From contig NC_092679.1 in assembly GCF_964355755.1 (NCBI RefSeq), forward strand, positions 22,134,432-22,198,431: a stretch of DNA of 64,000 nt, read 5' to 3'. This document shows positions 20,301-30,200 of the stretch, in pieces. This DNA is from Antedon mediterranea. Its lineage: Eukaryota > Echinodermata > Crinoidea > Comatulida > Antedonidae. A program made the translations under genes and the position numbers. Numbering within the stretch: the stretch's first letter is position 1; every line of letters starts with the position of its first letter. The notes beneath the pieces were generated by a model that saw only the letters and a program-made list of their open reading frames with translations, did not search any database and was not told the DNA's origin.

Positions 20301-22406
20301 ACTTGTCATCACTTTAAACCTACCACTGACATCTGGTTACATGAGCGTTCCTTTATGGTTGCATCATTATAACGATAAGAATTGCTTCTTTGTAGACTAT
20401 AACTGTCTTTGTTGATGACGTCAATGAACCACCTGAAGGAGTGGATTTGGCGGGCTCTCATTCGGCACCAATTGACGCAGAGACTGGCTTTGTGGTTGGT
20501 CAATTACAAGTCCATGATCCTGATACGGACCAGCAGCATACGATCTCTGTATCAGGCGAAACTTCAAATTTGTTCAAGGTAAATTGAAATATGAATTTAT
20601 TAACTTCTTGTTTTCGAAATTTGATGAATTCTTTACCTTAATGTCGACTCTGAGCAATAATATTATCGTTTCATTTAGGTTGATGGAAATTCTTTGATTC
20701 TTGCACAAGAATTTCAAGAGGAGTTGATTGACAAGTCGAACCCTTTCCTACAAGTGATACTGAAAGTCGTAGACAACGGCCCTAACATGTTATCAAGAAC
20801 TCAAGCATACACTATTGGCATTACAGGGTTGATAGACTTTGATCTACAAGGAAATGAGGTATCTGAGCTAGCCCTCGTAGGTCAACCGATTGGGCGTTTT
20901 ACGTCCGATTTAGGAGGAGAGTATGAGCCACCTCAATACCGGTTGATGGATGATGCGGATGGCAAGTTCTCCTTAACAGATGATAACATACTGGTTCTTT
21001 CAGATGTAGTGGATTACAGAGAGAGTCCTTATTTATTTTTAGAGGCAGAAATGCAAGTTGGGGATGTTAAAGAGACGAGGGTGTTCCGTGTATCAGTCTT
21101 GTCAGAGGATTCATGCAGTACGGGTTTAGCACAATGCCTTCCTCACTCCTCATGTGTAAGGTTGTCAAAGGCTGAATTTGCCTGTGTGTGCCATCCTGGC
21201 TACAAGGACATCAATAACCAGTGCTTTGCTGTTGATGACTGTGCAACACTTAATGGTAATCCGTGTATGTACAATGCACCGTGTTGGGACGGTGTAAATA
21301 GCTTTAGTTGCGTCTGCTTGATTGGGTATCAAGGAAAGCTTTGCGAGTTGCCACCACTGGATCCATGCAACTCGCAACCGTGTCTCAACGACGGTACGTG
21401 TCTGTACAGTTCCGACTACACACATTACGTGTGCCAATGCAGGAGTAGTTACACCGGAGACAACTGTCAGAATGGAGTAAACGATCAGCCATTGTGTAAA
21501 GACGTTGATTGTGAAGTTGGAGACTGCATCCAAAATGGTGATGACGTCATGTGCCAATGCCCTTCGTCTCATTACGGAATCAAGTGTCAGTTTGCATCTG
21601 GCGTTTGTTCAGATAATTCTTGCAATTCAGACGAATATTGCATTCCTCACATCAGAGCTCCCGATATGTTTATATGTGCGCCGCACTCGGAAAGCGTTGA
21701 TATCAACTTCTTAAATGAAAACTTAGGCTCGGAAACAACAGACCCATTTGTTCAGTATAAATTTAACAGCTTCGTAGAGTCTACGAATGAACTTCCTGAC
21801 CTCTATGTTCTATTTGCTTCAAATACGCCAACCAATGTATCTATCTTGGTGTTCTTCATTATCAATGAAGCTGTAACGTCCGTTCTCGAAGGTGACTACG
21901 TATCATGTGTTTTATACGACAGCTGTGTTGACTCAGGCGCAATAGACGAATTCTGCCCAGATATACTTGATCAATTTGTAAGTCTTTGCGGCCCAGAGAA
22001 AGTTGTCGCTACTGAAGAGACAGGAGATTACCTTTGGATATCTCTGCTTTCACTTTCGCTAGCCTTCTGTTTAATCATCCTCCTTATCATTCTTGCTTAT
22101 AAACGATGTTCTAGAAGGAACTCTGTCATCCACACCTTTGAGCCAATCATAACAAAACAAGAAGGTATACGGTACATCTCCCATTTGCAGCAGAGTATAA
22201 CAGGATCCTCCAAAGACAACACTTTGACGGGATCGGGAACCAGAATGACGGGCGATTACGAGTATTTCACAGACACTGCTAGACGACCGTCCAGACTGTT
22301 TCGTAGGTCCTTATTCCCAGGTGGCATGGAGAATGCCAGAAGCCAGTCTGATGGCCAGTTGGCACAGCACATGTATGCAAATAGAGAATCAAACAATAGA
22401 TTGTAA
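4272..22406 (+). CDS. Chimeric TSR / sushi / cadherin-like / EGF transmembrane protein
   Basis: I do not recognise this gene as a named family. Exons: 4272-8390, 8541-8770, 8887-9157, 9356-9475, 9754-10128, 10644-10843, 11489-11591, 11725-11874, 12035-12251, 12746-12954, 13175-13307, 13547-13674, 13862-14080, 14381-14701, 14866-15012, 15260-15499, 15642-15818, 16013-16185, 16650-16878, 17309-17422, 18368-18439, 18534-18878, 19083-19248, 19666-19793, 19981-20295, 20396-20578, 20679-22406. They sum to 10812 nt (3603 residues plus stop) with matching phases and GT-AG ends throughout. Order: signal peptide (about 1-27); about 27 TSR modules (to about 1580); EGF-like plus CCP-like exon (1581-1705); about 14 cadherin-like repeats (1706 to about 3170); five EGF-like modules (about 3171-3362); a juxtamembrane region; a transmembrane helix (about 3479-3502); and a tail of about 100 residues. 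A cell-surface adhesion or receptor role is inference. Weakest junctions: the GTCGGT donor at 13308, the acceptors at 13861 and 15259, and the donor at 17423. Confidence 0.85.
9555..9703. mobile_element. MITE family 2 copy in intron 4 of the chimeric gene
   Basis: The left end reads AGCTGTCTACACTATCAAAC, followed by a TGTGACAAAA / GTGATGTGCCCATAT inverted core around GACATCATCATG. The right end (TATAGTGTAAACA) is degraded, and the piece ATATCACTACCATATTTGGGC is tandemly repeated just before it. It matches the copies at 41996, 47981 and 18991. Confidence 0.7.
9754..10128 (+). CDS. Exon 5 of the chimeric gene: EGF-like plus sushi/CCP-like linker
   Basis: This exon (375 nt, phase 0 at both ends) joins the TSR and cadherin halves. 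It starts with a short Cys-rich EGF-like piece (CSVNEQCTCNPGF). A segment with sushi/CCP features follows: a CQPP opening, four or more further cysteines, a G-Y-IEC block, and a closing NGQWSYYSEVYC. Its 0-0 phase would let it be shuffled as a unit. The CCP call rests on Cys spacing and the terminal W...C and is moderate. Confidence 0.65.
10195..10620. repeat. Possible LINE tail remnant and GAT/AAGGTCAT simple repeats
   Basis: The interval starts with CAATCAATCAATCAATAAT, resembling a degenerate LINE 3' tail, and includes a palindrome around CCCCACA...TGTGGGG (about 10299-10333). It continues into GATGATGATGATGAT runs and a four-fold TCATAAGG repeat near 10553-10583. No coding sequence was found. 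Confidence 0.5.
10841..11345 (+). repeat. 90-bp array made from an exon 3' end and its splice donor, with CRE palindromes
   Basis: The word CAGGTTAGTA, which spans the donor of exon 10644-10843, recurs at 10841, 10931, 11021, 11111, 11203 and 11301. The period is 90 bp, then 92 and 98 where small insertions occur. Each unit copies the last ~85 nt of that exon in altered form, including TTGGATTATGAATTACAAGACAG (read as the DYE-type cadherin motif in the real exon), the GT donor and the first intron bases. The copies are frameshifted, contain stops in the parental frame (TAA after TTTCGA) and have no evident acceptor, so I treat them as intronic. Each also carries a perfect TGACGTCA, at 10863, 10953, 11043, 11133, 11231 and 11323. 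Confidence 0.88.
12353..12517. mobile_element. MITE family 1 copy in intron 9 of the chimeric gene
   Basis: This is a palindromic element of about 157 bp. It begins GCTCGGTTCCCACTAG and ends CTAGTGGGAACCAAGC, and TTAA lies on both sides (12353-12356 and 12514-12517). The interior repeats ACGCAACGCAAG on one arm and its complement on the other, around a CCAATCAC / TGATTGG-type core. No coding sequence is present, so it is non-autonomous. Confidence 0.8.
15888..15974. mobile_element. Truncated MITE family 1 copy
   Basis: Only one end is preserved: GTGTTACGTTGCGTC followed by GGTAGTGGGAACCAAGCTG. It lies in the intron before exon 16013-16185, and no partner end is visible. Confidence 0.55.
16210..16615 (+). 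repeat. Degenerate repeat of 'CTATTCAGGGGACAC' words
   Basis: Short irregular repeats of ACTCCTATTCAGG(T/G)GA recur five times at 16225-16315. They are followed by spaced variants (TTATTCAGAGGACAC, CTATTAGGGGACAC, CTATTCAGGAGACAC, TTATTAAGGGGACAC). Related words occur at 56330-56520, 59413-59450 and 61450-61610, so this looks like a dispersed, decayed repeat family. No transposon ends are visible. It lies in intron 18 of the chimeric gene. Confidence 0.55.
17003..17168. mobile_element. MITE family 1 copy in intron 19 of the chimeric gene
   Basis: It begins GGTTGGTTCCCACTAGAACG and ends CTAGTGAGAACAACGC followed by TTAA. The interior is almost identical to the copies at 44541 and 59633 (CAAGCGTTTTAACCAATGAC ... 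TTGTGATTGGTCAATTCACT). Confidence 0.75.
17475..18302 (+). repeat. 42-bp minisatellite in intron 20 of the chimeric gene
   Basis: A unit reading GACGCTTGGATTCAACGCC, then ATGTGGCTCAAAACG and TTTATGAA, recurs six times from about 18056 to 18300. Degenerate units lie at 17475-17632 and 17980-18055. The TIR element at 17633-17968 splits the array, so the array is older. Because 42 is divisible by three, both strands show open 14-residue periodic frames, but nothing suggests they are translated. Confidence 0.85.
17633..17968. mobile_element. Non-autonomous terminal-inverted-repeat element with a tRNA-like core and 9-bp target duplication
   Basis: The two ends are long inverted repeats: the left begins GCGATATTTCTTTTCGTACA and the right ends in its complement, with about 34 matching positions running to GGACCCC / GGGGTCC. 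The 9-mer CGCCCGGTC flanks it on both sides (17624-17632 and 17969-17977), a perfect target duplication. The length is 336 bp. Inside, 17784-17839 carries an A-box-like word (GTAGTCGAGTGG) and a B box (GGTTCGACTCC) at tRNA spacing. A 9-bp duplication with long TIRs is typical of Mutator-like elements; that family assignment is inference. The element sits inside a 42-bp-type minisatellite. Confidence 0.8.
18991..19061. mobile_element. Partial MITE family 2 copy
   Basis: It begins AGCTCTGTCTACACTATCAA and runs on as AAGAAAATGTGATTTGCC and TATGGTGGTGATAT. The second half is missing. It lies in the intron just upstream of exon 19083-19248. Confidence 0.65.
20679..22406 (+). CDS. Last exon of the chimeric gene: final cadherin-like repeats, EGF modules, membrane helix, tail
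   Basis: This exon (575 residues plus stop) carries the last one and a half cadherin-like repeats and then EGF-like modules. These are CSTGLAQCLPHSSC... (calcium type uncertain), DDCATLNGNPCMYNAPC..., DPCNSQPCLNDGTC..., LCKDVDCEVGDC... and a shorter CSDNSCNSDEYC piece. About 115 residues without clear homology follow, with hydrophobic SILVFFIINEA and later cysteines; this could be a SEA-like or cleavage region, but I cannot show that. The transmembrane helix starts LWISLLSLSLAFCLIILL and is followed by a basic stop-transfer KRCSRR. The tail is Ser/Thr/Arg-rich (RRPSRLFRRSLF) and has GDYEYF, a possible tyrosine site. AATAAA lies at 22779. Confidence 0.85.
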   Translation, partial: VDGNSLILAQEFQEELIDKSNPFLQVILKVVDNGPNMLSRTQAYTIGITGLIDFDLQGNEVSELALVGQPIGRFTSDLGGEYEPPQYRLMDDADGKFSLTDDNILVLSDVVDYRESPYLFLEAEMQVGDVKETRVFRVSVLSEDSCSTGLAQCLPHSSCVRLSKAEFACVCHPGYKDINNQCFAVDDCATLNGNPCMYNAPCWDGVNSFSCVCLIGYQGKLCELPPLDPCNSQPCLNDGTCLYSSDYTHYVCQCRSSYTGDNCQNGVNDQPLCKDVDCEVGDCIQNGDDVMCQCPSSHYGIKCQFASGVCSDNSCNSDEYCIPHIRAPDMFICAPHSESVDINFLNENLGSETTDPFVQYKFNSFVESTNELPDLYVLFASNTPTNVSILVFFIINEAVTSVLEGDYVSCVLYDSCVDSGAIDEFCPDILDQFVSLCGPEKVVATEETGDYLWISLLSLSLAFCLIILLIILAYKRCSRRNSVIHTFEPIITKQEGIRYISHLQQSITGSSKDNTLTGSGTRMTGDYEYFTDTARRPSRLFRRSLFPGGMENARSQSDGQLAQHMYANRESNNRL

Positions 22407-22409
22407 AAT

Positions 22410-24208
22410 TAAACTTACTTTAACTAGTGCCAAGGCAATCTAACAACAGGACACTGAGCTCACATTGCCAAGATAGGAACTCGTAACATCACTTTGATCA
22501 TATGTCTGGCTGCGACAAATACCAACAGTAATGTAATGTACAAATCTTTTCCCAAGTGTGTATTTCATTTTTCCTTTTTTATGTTAGTTAAATTAAATTT
22601 TTGTCTGGAAAGCACTATACGTATGAAACGCCATATGTGCAAAATGTTTTATCTTTTTACTAATATTAAGTAGAAACACAGTCTAGAACCTAGACTAGGA
22701 TGGGGTATACATCAAATCTATATATGCCACTGGCAGCGCCTGGAAGGTAGTCACAACAAAAACAATACAGTCAATTTTAATAAAATATACGTATGTAAAT
22801 GATGGAATAAATTTTATTAATAATTTATTATCATTTTCTTACAAAGCTTCAATAACTGCAGCTGACAGGATACATTGGGTTTCACAAAATAAATAAAATG
22901 TTACATACATTTTTGGTATTTATCAAACAAATGCTTTAACCACCCATATTTGCTCACTTGAACAAAACAGTAAATAATACAGTAGATATTCCCTCTTTCT
23001 CTCTTCAGGGGAGACCCACCCTTAAAAATGGAACAACTTCAAACTTGGTGTGTAATACAATATCCCTTAATTAAAGATATATTGTCCCGCTTCTTTTTCA
23101 AATTTTTGGCCGAATATGCCATTTGGATGTTCCATAATAGTTAATCACTTTGATTAACTGTAATTTATTAAAGCAAAAAGTAGTCAAATTGGCTGTCAGC
23201 TAATGTGTTTTTGGTTTTTTCAACATATTTTAATGCATGTTTTCTTTATCTGGGCCCTGTTCAAGAGTCCCAGTAAGCTCAGGGGTCCCTGGGTGTAACT
23301 AGCTCATAACCCTAACTGTATTGTATTGATGATATTAATGTGTATTCTATAATAAGAAATGTTGATATCAAGGGGTTTGTTAGTATTTATCAATGAGAAT
23401 TGCATGAATGTTTTGAAAATAGAATAAAAAATAAAAAACACTTATTATACATTAAAATATGTTTTAAAATATGACATACACTTTTAGAAAATGGATAATT
23501 AATTAGCAAACTTTGGCGAAGCTTGCGTTCCATAGCTACCTATATAACCAAGATACAGGACCTGATTTTTTAAATATCATCATAAATAAATCCTTGTATA
23601 AAAATAGATTTACATAATAATAGTTATTAAAAATAAGGATTCCTTATTTGAGAACATAATTTCAGTTAACTTGTTAAATCTTAGTTTGTATAAGAAATTA
23701 GCTTTTATCCTTTTCTAGCTTAAAAAATAATACCTTTTCTTTCATTAAAAAATCTTAATGGTTTTATTGTAATTTGTAAATATGTAATTTACTTTACTTT
23801 CTATTTTTTAAGCTCTGTTTTCCTTTTCATTTTAAAAACAATGTTTTGTAATTTTAGTTTTAATAATTTAACAAAACACTCTTCATATCTATGTTGAATT
23901 ACATTACACTGATTGCTAAAAATGTTGAAAAATTGTTTGGAAAAAAAAAATTTAAATCTAAGTTGTACATACTGCACATCAAGAATCGCAATGCAACATT
24001 AAAAACAAAAAACAGTAAAATCTATTTAGAATTTACCTATTTTACACCAAGATGTTAATGACACACTGTACACATTTGCCGATTAATTACTGGGCATTAG
24101 GCCCAAGCTGTACAAAGAAATAATAATCCAAACATTGGAAGTTATAGAGAAATTGTATAAAATACTCATCGTTGCATCATTGGTCATGTGATTATGTCAT
24201 GTGACTCC
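22410..24208. other. Region between convergent gene ends, no coding sequence
   Basis: It holds the 3' UTRs of the chimeric gene (+) and KLHDC3 (-). It is very AT-rich, with several AATAAA and TTTATT hexamers. I see no ORF, inverted repeat or RNA gene that I can support. Confidence 0.5.
22779..22784 (+). promoter_or_regulatory. Probable polyadenylation signal of the chimeric gene
   Basis: This AATAAA lies 373 nt after the stop at 22406, and a second follows at 22806. TTTATT (AATAAA on the minus strand) at 22824 could serve the convergent KLHDC3, in which case the two transcripts would end within about 50 bp of each other. Confidence 0.45.
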
Positions 24209-27200
24209 TTAAAGTGAGTTGCTTGAGATCATATTGGTTATTTCAATTCTGGAAAATTAAAAAGCACAACATTTAATAAATATAATAGTATGACAAATAT
24301 GATAGAATATAAGAGACATTATTAAAACTAGAGGGCCAACTGTGAAACATAGCTGCCGTTTCCGTTAAAAAATATATCAGCATCGGAGACTGATGACCTG
24401 GGAAAGTTAGGTCATGTCAATTCATAGCATGCATACGGGGAAGTTCTGACTTGCTTGATCGCTCTATTCTTCAATACAGGTTTAGTAGTTTCTAGGACCG
24501 ATGACAAATCAATAGATTCAGATTCGATTTATTAAGTCATTCATACATTGTACAATGATAATTGTTTTCTTGGCAGAAAAACACAAACAAAACAATACAC
24601 ACATAATATTTACATTCGTGATCAACATGGAACTAACACCTGATCAAATAATATAAAATACAAAAGACCTAATATAATAGTAGTCGCAAATTATCTAATA
24701 TATTCTGGACAAAAAAAAAATGGACAAAATAAAATAAACACAAAGCAAAATGTTGTTGAATTATGCATCAACAAATATTTTAGTTCCTTTACCTTAATTC
24801 TCGTGGAAGTAAATATGTGTCGAGATTATTTTCAATTACAACCAACTGACAAAGGGTTTTTAAACTTGGCTCTTAAGGAAAGAAGAAAAGGTACCAGTAA
24901 GCAATCATAGCAAAAACAAAATCGAGAATGTTAATGGTTTGGAAAAAGGAGGAGAGGCCTACAATTGTGATAGTTCTGAACTTAACATAAGACATAGGCA
25001 AATATTATATCATAAACTCCTTTCAAATATTTTGAAGATTTCAGTAAATGTAATGCATTCGAAAAGACTTTGCACCAACTCAAGTTTGAGTACCCATTGC
25101 AGTCCATTCCAGACCCTCTCACAGTCTAACATCATTATGGAAATTAGCCATCTTTTGTAAAATATATTAACAGAAGAAAATAAAAATACAGCAAAATTTT
25201 ATTTTCCTAATCTCAATACAGTATTAATTTTTTGTAAAAACGAAGAAAAAGAAGCACTTTTTTAAGGAACGAACACATTTTGAAAATGGGTGGCTAATGT
25301 AATTTAGTTCTCATGGCCTAATGTCATACATTTTATATTGTTTTTTCTCCAGTTTAGTTGACCTCTTGAGATTATCAATCCTTATCATTTCGTTGCAAAA
25401 TAATTAATTAATAATAAAATAATTTTTTAATTCTTACCAAAATCTAGTATATACAAGTCATCCATGTCCTGTAGATGGTCAATTGAGGTAGACTTTGATG
25501 TTGGGCTAAATAAGAAAATAAAACCAGTAAACTAGCTTAATTAAATTGTTTTCAATTCTTCTTTCATACTTGTTTACATTTTGACTTTTTACAAAAATTA
25601 AAAGTGAGTTAAGGAGGAAATTGATGTCAACCTGAAACTAAAATAAACTCAATTAATCTTAACTTTCCTGAAATGAAGTAGTTGCTTGAGGAACCGATTG
25701 TAACTAGTTGTGATTACCATACCAATCGCGAGATGATTCCTAGAATTAGTTGTGCTCAGTTACTGTCAGTTCCAAGAAATATGTAGACTCTACTACTGTG
25801 GTCAATTCTAAATATTTTGCATTACTTGAGTTGAAATATGTTGCTTTCAGTTGCTCAGATTTATGTTGACATAACTGAGTTGAGTTCATAAGCCCACCTG
25901 ACCTCTGAACTTTGAACTTTTAAGATTGGAAGAAAACCACTAATGCACTGAAAAAACCCATGAAAGAAAATTACAATATTCACCTTGTTCCACCAAACAT
26001 GATTAGTTTGCTGTCCATCATGACACAGCATTGTCGACGCCGTTGGCATGGTTTCAACACCCCTTGAACTTTAACCTTTGACCATTCCATTGCTTTGGTA
26101 TCAAATTTATGAATTGTGTCAAAATGTTGATTAGTGACACGATTGTAGCCTCCAAATATGTACATATTGTCTTTGTAAACAACTATAGAATGATAAACAT
26201 AACAAAACGTAAAAAATAAATAGTAGAAATAAAAAATATATAATTTCAGATTCTATGCTACAGCAAAGTGAGGTGATAAGGAGATGACCCTGAAAAGGGT
26301 TATCTGTTAAAAAATGTATAGGTACAATATATATATAAAACTTGAAATGACCCTCCTTCCCGACCTTTGATGCTAAATCGACAAACACCACATGAATGGG
26401 AACTAGGGGAAGACATACATATTTGGAGGAAATCCTATTTGTCGTTCGAAACTAGTAGCGTTGCAAAATGAAACAGAACCCATTCAATATTTTTAAACTA
26501 AAATTTAGAGATATTTCATCTTACCAGGAGGGGTAGAACGACTCGAAATATAGGGAAGTCCCTATGCTTATTTGTTATACTTACAAGCTGAGTGGCTCCT
26601 CCTTCCAATAGGTCGATTCCTTGATATTGCTGGTTGAGTCCATGTTTTATTCTTTGTGTCAAATACTGCTAATTCGTTACTGTAAAATTCCATATTTGTG
26701 AACACTGGGCCATTTAAATCTGACCTTCCACCAAATATATACATGTATTGTCCTATGGTTACAGCTGAGTGGAAATCTCGCCAATGTGCTGGTCTGCCCT
26801 GTATGGTGACAGACAAAAGTTCTTTTCTTTTGATGTCATATTATGATGTCATGTCACCAGAAGTATTTACAGTATGTCATACAGTATGGTAATTTAAATA
26901 TGCTAATTTTTGGAAACTTTTATCATATGTTCTTCTTTGTAATATGATGTCATAAGAGAATTATTATGACAGTATTTACACTATGTCATATGGTAATTTA
27001 AATATGGTAATTTAAATATGCTAATTTTTGGAAACTTTTATCATAATGTTCTTTTTTGTAATATGATGTCATAAGAGAATTATTATGACAGTATTTACAC
27101 TATGTCATATGGTACTTTAAATATGCTAATTAGAAACTTTTAGGTGGCCTAAAACCAATTGAGATAGTGGACTTCAAAGTATACAATTTTTTTTTAATTA

Positions 27201-30200
27201 TCTGCTCGACAGCAAATGGTAGGACGCAGAAGATTCCAGGTTCGAATCTTGATTTGGGTGGTTTTTTCTCATTCTCTAAGACTTCCTCATTTTAAACGTT
27301 TTATATATTAATTAATTTTAATTATATCCCTTGGTAATTAGGAGTGTTTCTATGCTCTATGAATTTATAATAAACAATTATGATATAAGAAAAATAAATT
27401 CATACCTTACATTCAAGTTTTTTCCATCTCATTTTATCTATATTCAATTTATGAACAGAGTTTGAAAAACACTGTGACTGAAAAAAAAAACAAGTCTGTA
27501 AAAGAAAGTGTATACATTCGCTGCTGCCATGGTTTCTTGTACGTCATAGAAAATAGAGGGCGGTACAACGCTGTCAAAATTCATAAAGAGACTATAATAC
27601 GTACCTCATCTTCATATCCACCAAATACATACATCTTATTTTTAATGAGACAGACAGAGTGGCCATCTCTAGCCGGTGGGATATCGCCAGAAGGTTTAGG
27701 TAAGCACCATTTAAAAGTTGCTATAGGAATGAAAATAATACTGAATTAAGTTAAATTAAATTGAATTAAGCAATATTTAGCTTAAATTAGGGGTGAGATT
27801 ACACTTAACCATGGGATTCTACTGTATCTACTACTCATAGTAAATACAGTATATGATCGCAAAGTTTGTATGCAGGAAGTTAATTGGTTACAACCAATGA
27901 TAAATTGTCCAGAAAAGAGTGGGGGATTGGTATAGTAGCACAGAACAGTACAGAACATGAGTAGCAGTTCCTGGAAATTAGAGTACAAAACTTATTCATA
28001 CTGGACATAAAAAAGAGACAATCACAACAAAGTGAATGCCAAAAAAACAGACTTGTTGTTGTTTACTTACAGGTTTGAAAACAATACAGCTCATTACAGG
28101 CACCATCTGGGTCGTTTCTGCCCCCGAATATGTAAATATTGTCATTGTATGCGATGGCCGAGTGACCATACCTCATGAAGGGTACGCATCGAAAACTTGG
28201 ATCATGTTTCTCAACTTCGGGAAGTTTCTTCCATTTCAACGATACTAAAGAATTTAAATTGTTCTTATTAAACCAGTTATATTTACATAATATCTAGACA
28301 ATATTAAGCCATAACAAACATTTAGAAAATCTCTAAAATATCGGGAGACAGAGTTGAATAGTCGTCATCACAAGCCTGGTTAGGACCGATAAAAATTAAT
28401 CATTTAATATAGGTTTTTAGAACGTATCCCTTTTTGTATTTACCATGGGCAATGCTTGAAACTATAGTAAAAGTCAGTTTCTTTATTTTGTTACTTTGAT
28501 GAGGACAATTTAGGTGGTGGGCGGAACTGGAACTTCAGTTTTGTCAGTGTCGGTAATACCAATTGGAACAACACTTTTTAATTTTACAGTAACGTAAACA
28601 GTAGCCTAATGTTGAATAATGCAATAGTAGGGCCCAGTTATAATATATTCTCCACAACATAAAGTAAATCATAATATTTATCAAATGATAGGATTCAAAT
28701 GTTTTTTCCAGATATTTCCTGTATATTTTGTGAACTTGTAAATAGTCATTTCTAAGTATAGACATGAAAACATATTCTTGAAATTTCGCACTTCAATGCA
28801 TTCACACAATTTTTGTAAGTTTCTTTGTGAATAATTTATTGTAATGACTATAAGGAAATCCAAATCCTTCACGAGTTGTACCTCAAATTTCCAGTTTTCA
28901 GATTTATCTGTCAATTGGCTAAAGAAGACATAATTGTTTATTGGTAAGTATTTTATATGATTTTATAGACAATTATGTGCTGCACAAATAACATTGTTTT
29001 AAATACAAGAACTGGTAGGCACTGCCATGCTGGCTGCTGTGAGCCATGTAGGCCTAATCCGAATGTCCTCAGTTTCCAGTTAAGCTGTAGGACCAGATTA
29101 ATACCTTAATATGAAATTAGAAAATAGCAGGATTACTCTACTTGGGGAACAGGCGTCTATTACCCTAGGGGAACAGGCGTCTATTACCCTAGGGGAACAG
29201 GCGTCTATTACCCTAGGGGAAGCGGTGTGTTAGGCCTACAAATATGAGAGGTTGGTGATGCCTAGACATAATATGCATAATATTACCAGTAGTAACGCTG
29301 CAGATATTATTACTTTTCAGAAATTGTAGCAAAATGGATAACAGTGAGTACACAGTGGACAATACAGTGTTCATCGGGCGAGAAAAGGAAACTCAACATT
29401 TAAAAGAACTATTTTCCGACGCTGTATTGTCACCGAAATCAGAAATACGACGAGTGATAATAATTACAGGAGAACCAATGGTCGGCAAAACACGTCTATC
29501 AAAAGAAATTGGTAACCGACTGGTAAGTGATTTCCAACTTTTGGATAAGCAACTAAATGTGTATTGCATTAAACTACATCAAGTAACACATTTCAACAGA
29601 GTCCTTGTCAAGCTATCTGCAGCATTAGGACTTCCACCATGTTCTGAAAATGCACTTATAAAGCATTTCATGCAACTCAAATTTCATTGTCTACTGATTT
29701 TTGATGCGGCGGAACACTTGTCTGTTGATACGTCTAATGAGTTGCAGACTCAATTTCTAGACTTTTGTACAAGACTTGTCAATAACTCAAAAGTGTTGTT
29801 GCTAATAAACTCCAGGTTTAAATACAGGTTGCTGTCAATCCATGTTAATGTGTACCACCATCGTTTGAAACCAATAAGTATTGAAGATTCTATCAAGTTG
29901 TTAACATCCGTTGCGGAAAATGTTGGATTTGTAGATAGTATTGATAAGAAGATAGCTAAATATTGTGCCGGAATTCCGCATGCTTTAGTAATCGCTGAAA
30001 CTGAACTTAAAAATAATACATATACTCCACATGAACTCTTTGCGTTGCTAGAAGAGAATCGCTTGGAAACATTAAGTTCTGCCAATTACAGTGAAGAAGA
30101 AAATGTTTCTTTCGTCATTAAATCATCCGTCAACAAGTTAAAGTCAATAAGAAATGATTACATAAGGCTTTCTTATATTCCTTCTTCATTTACTGCTAAA

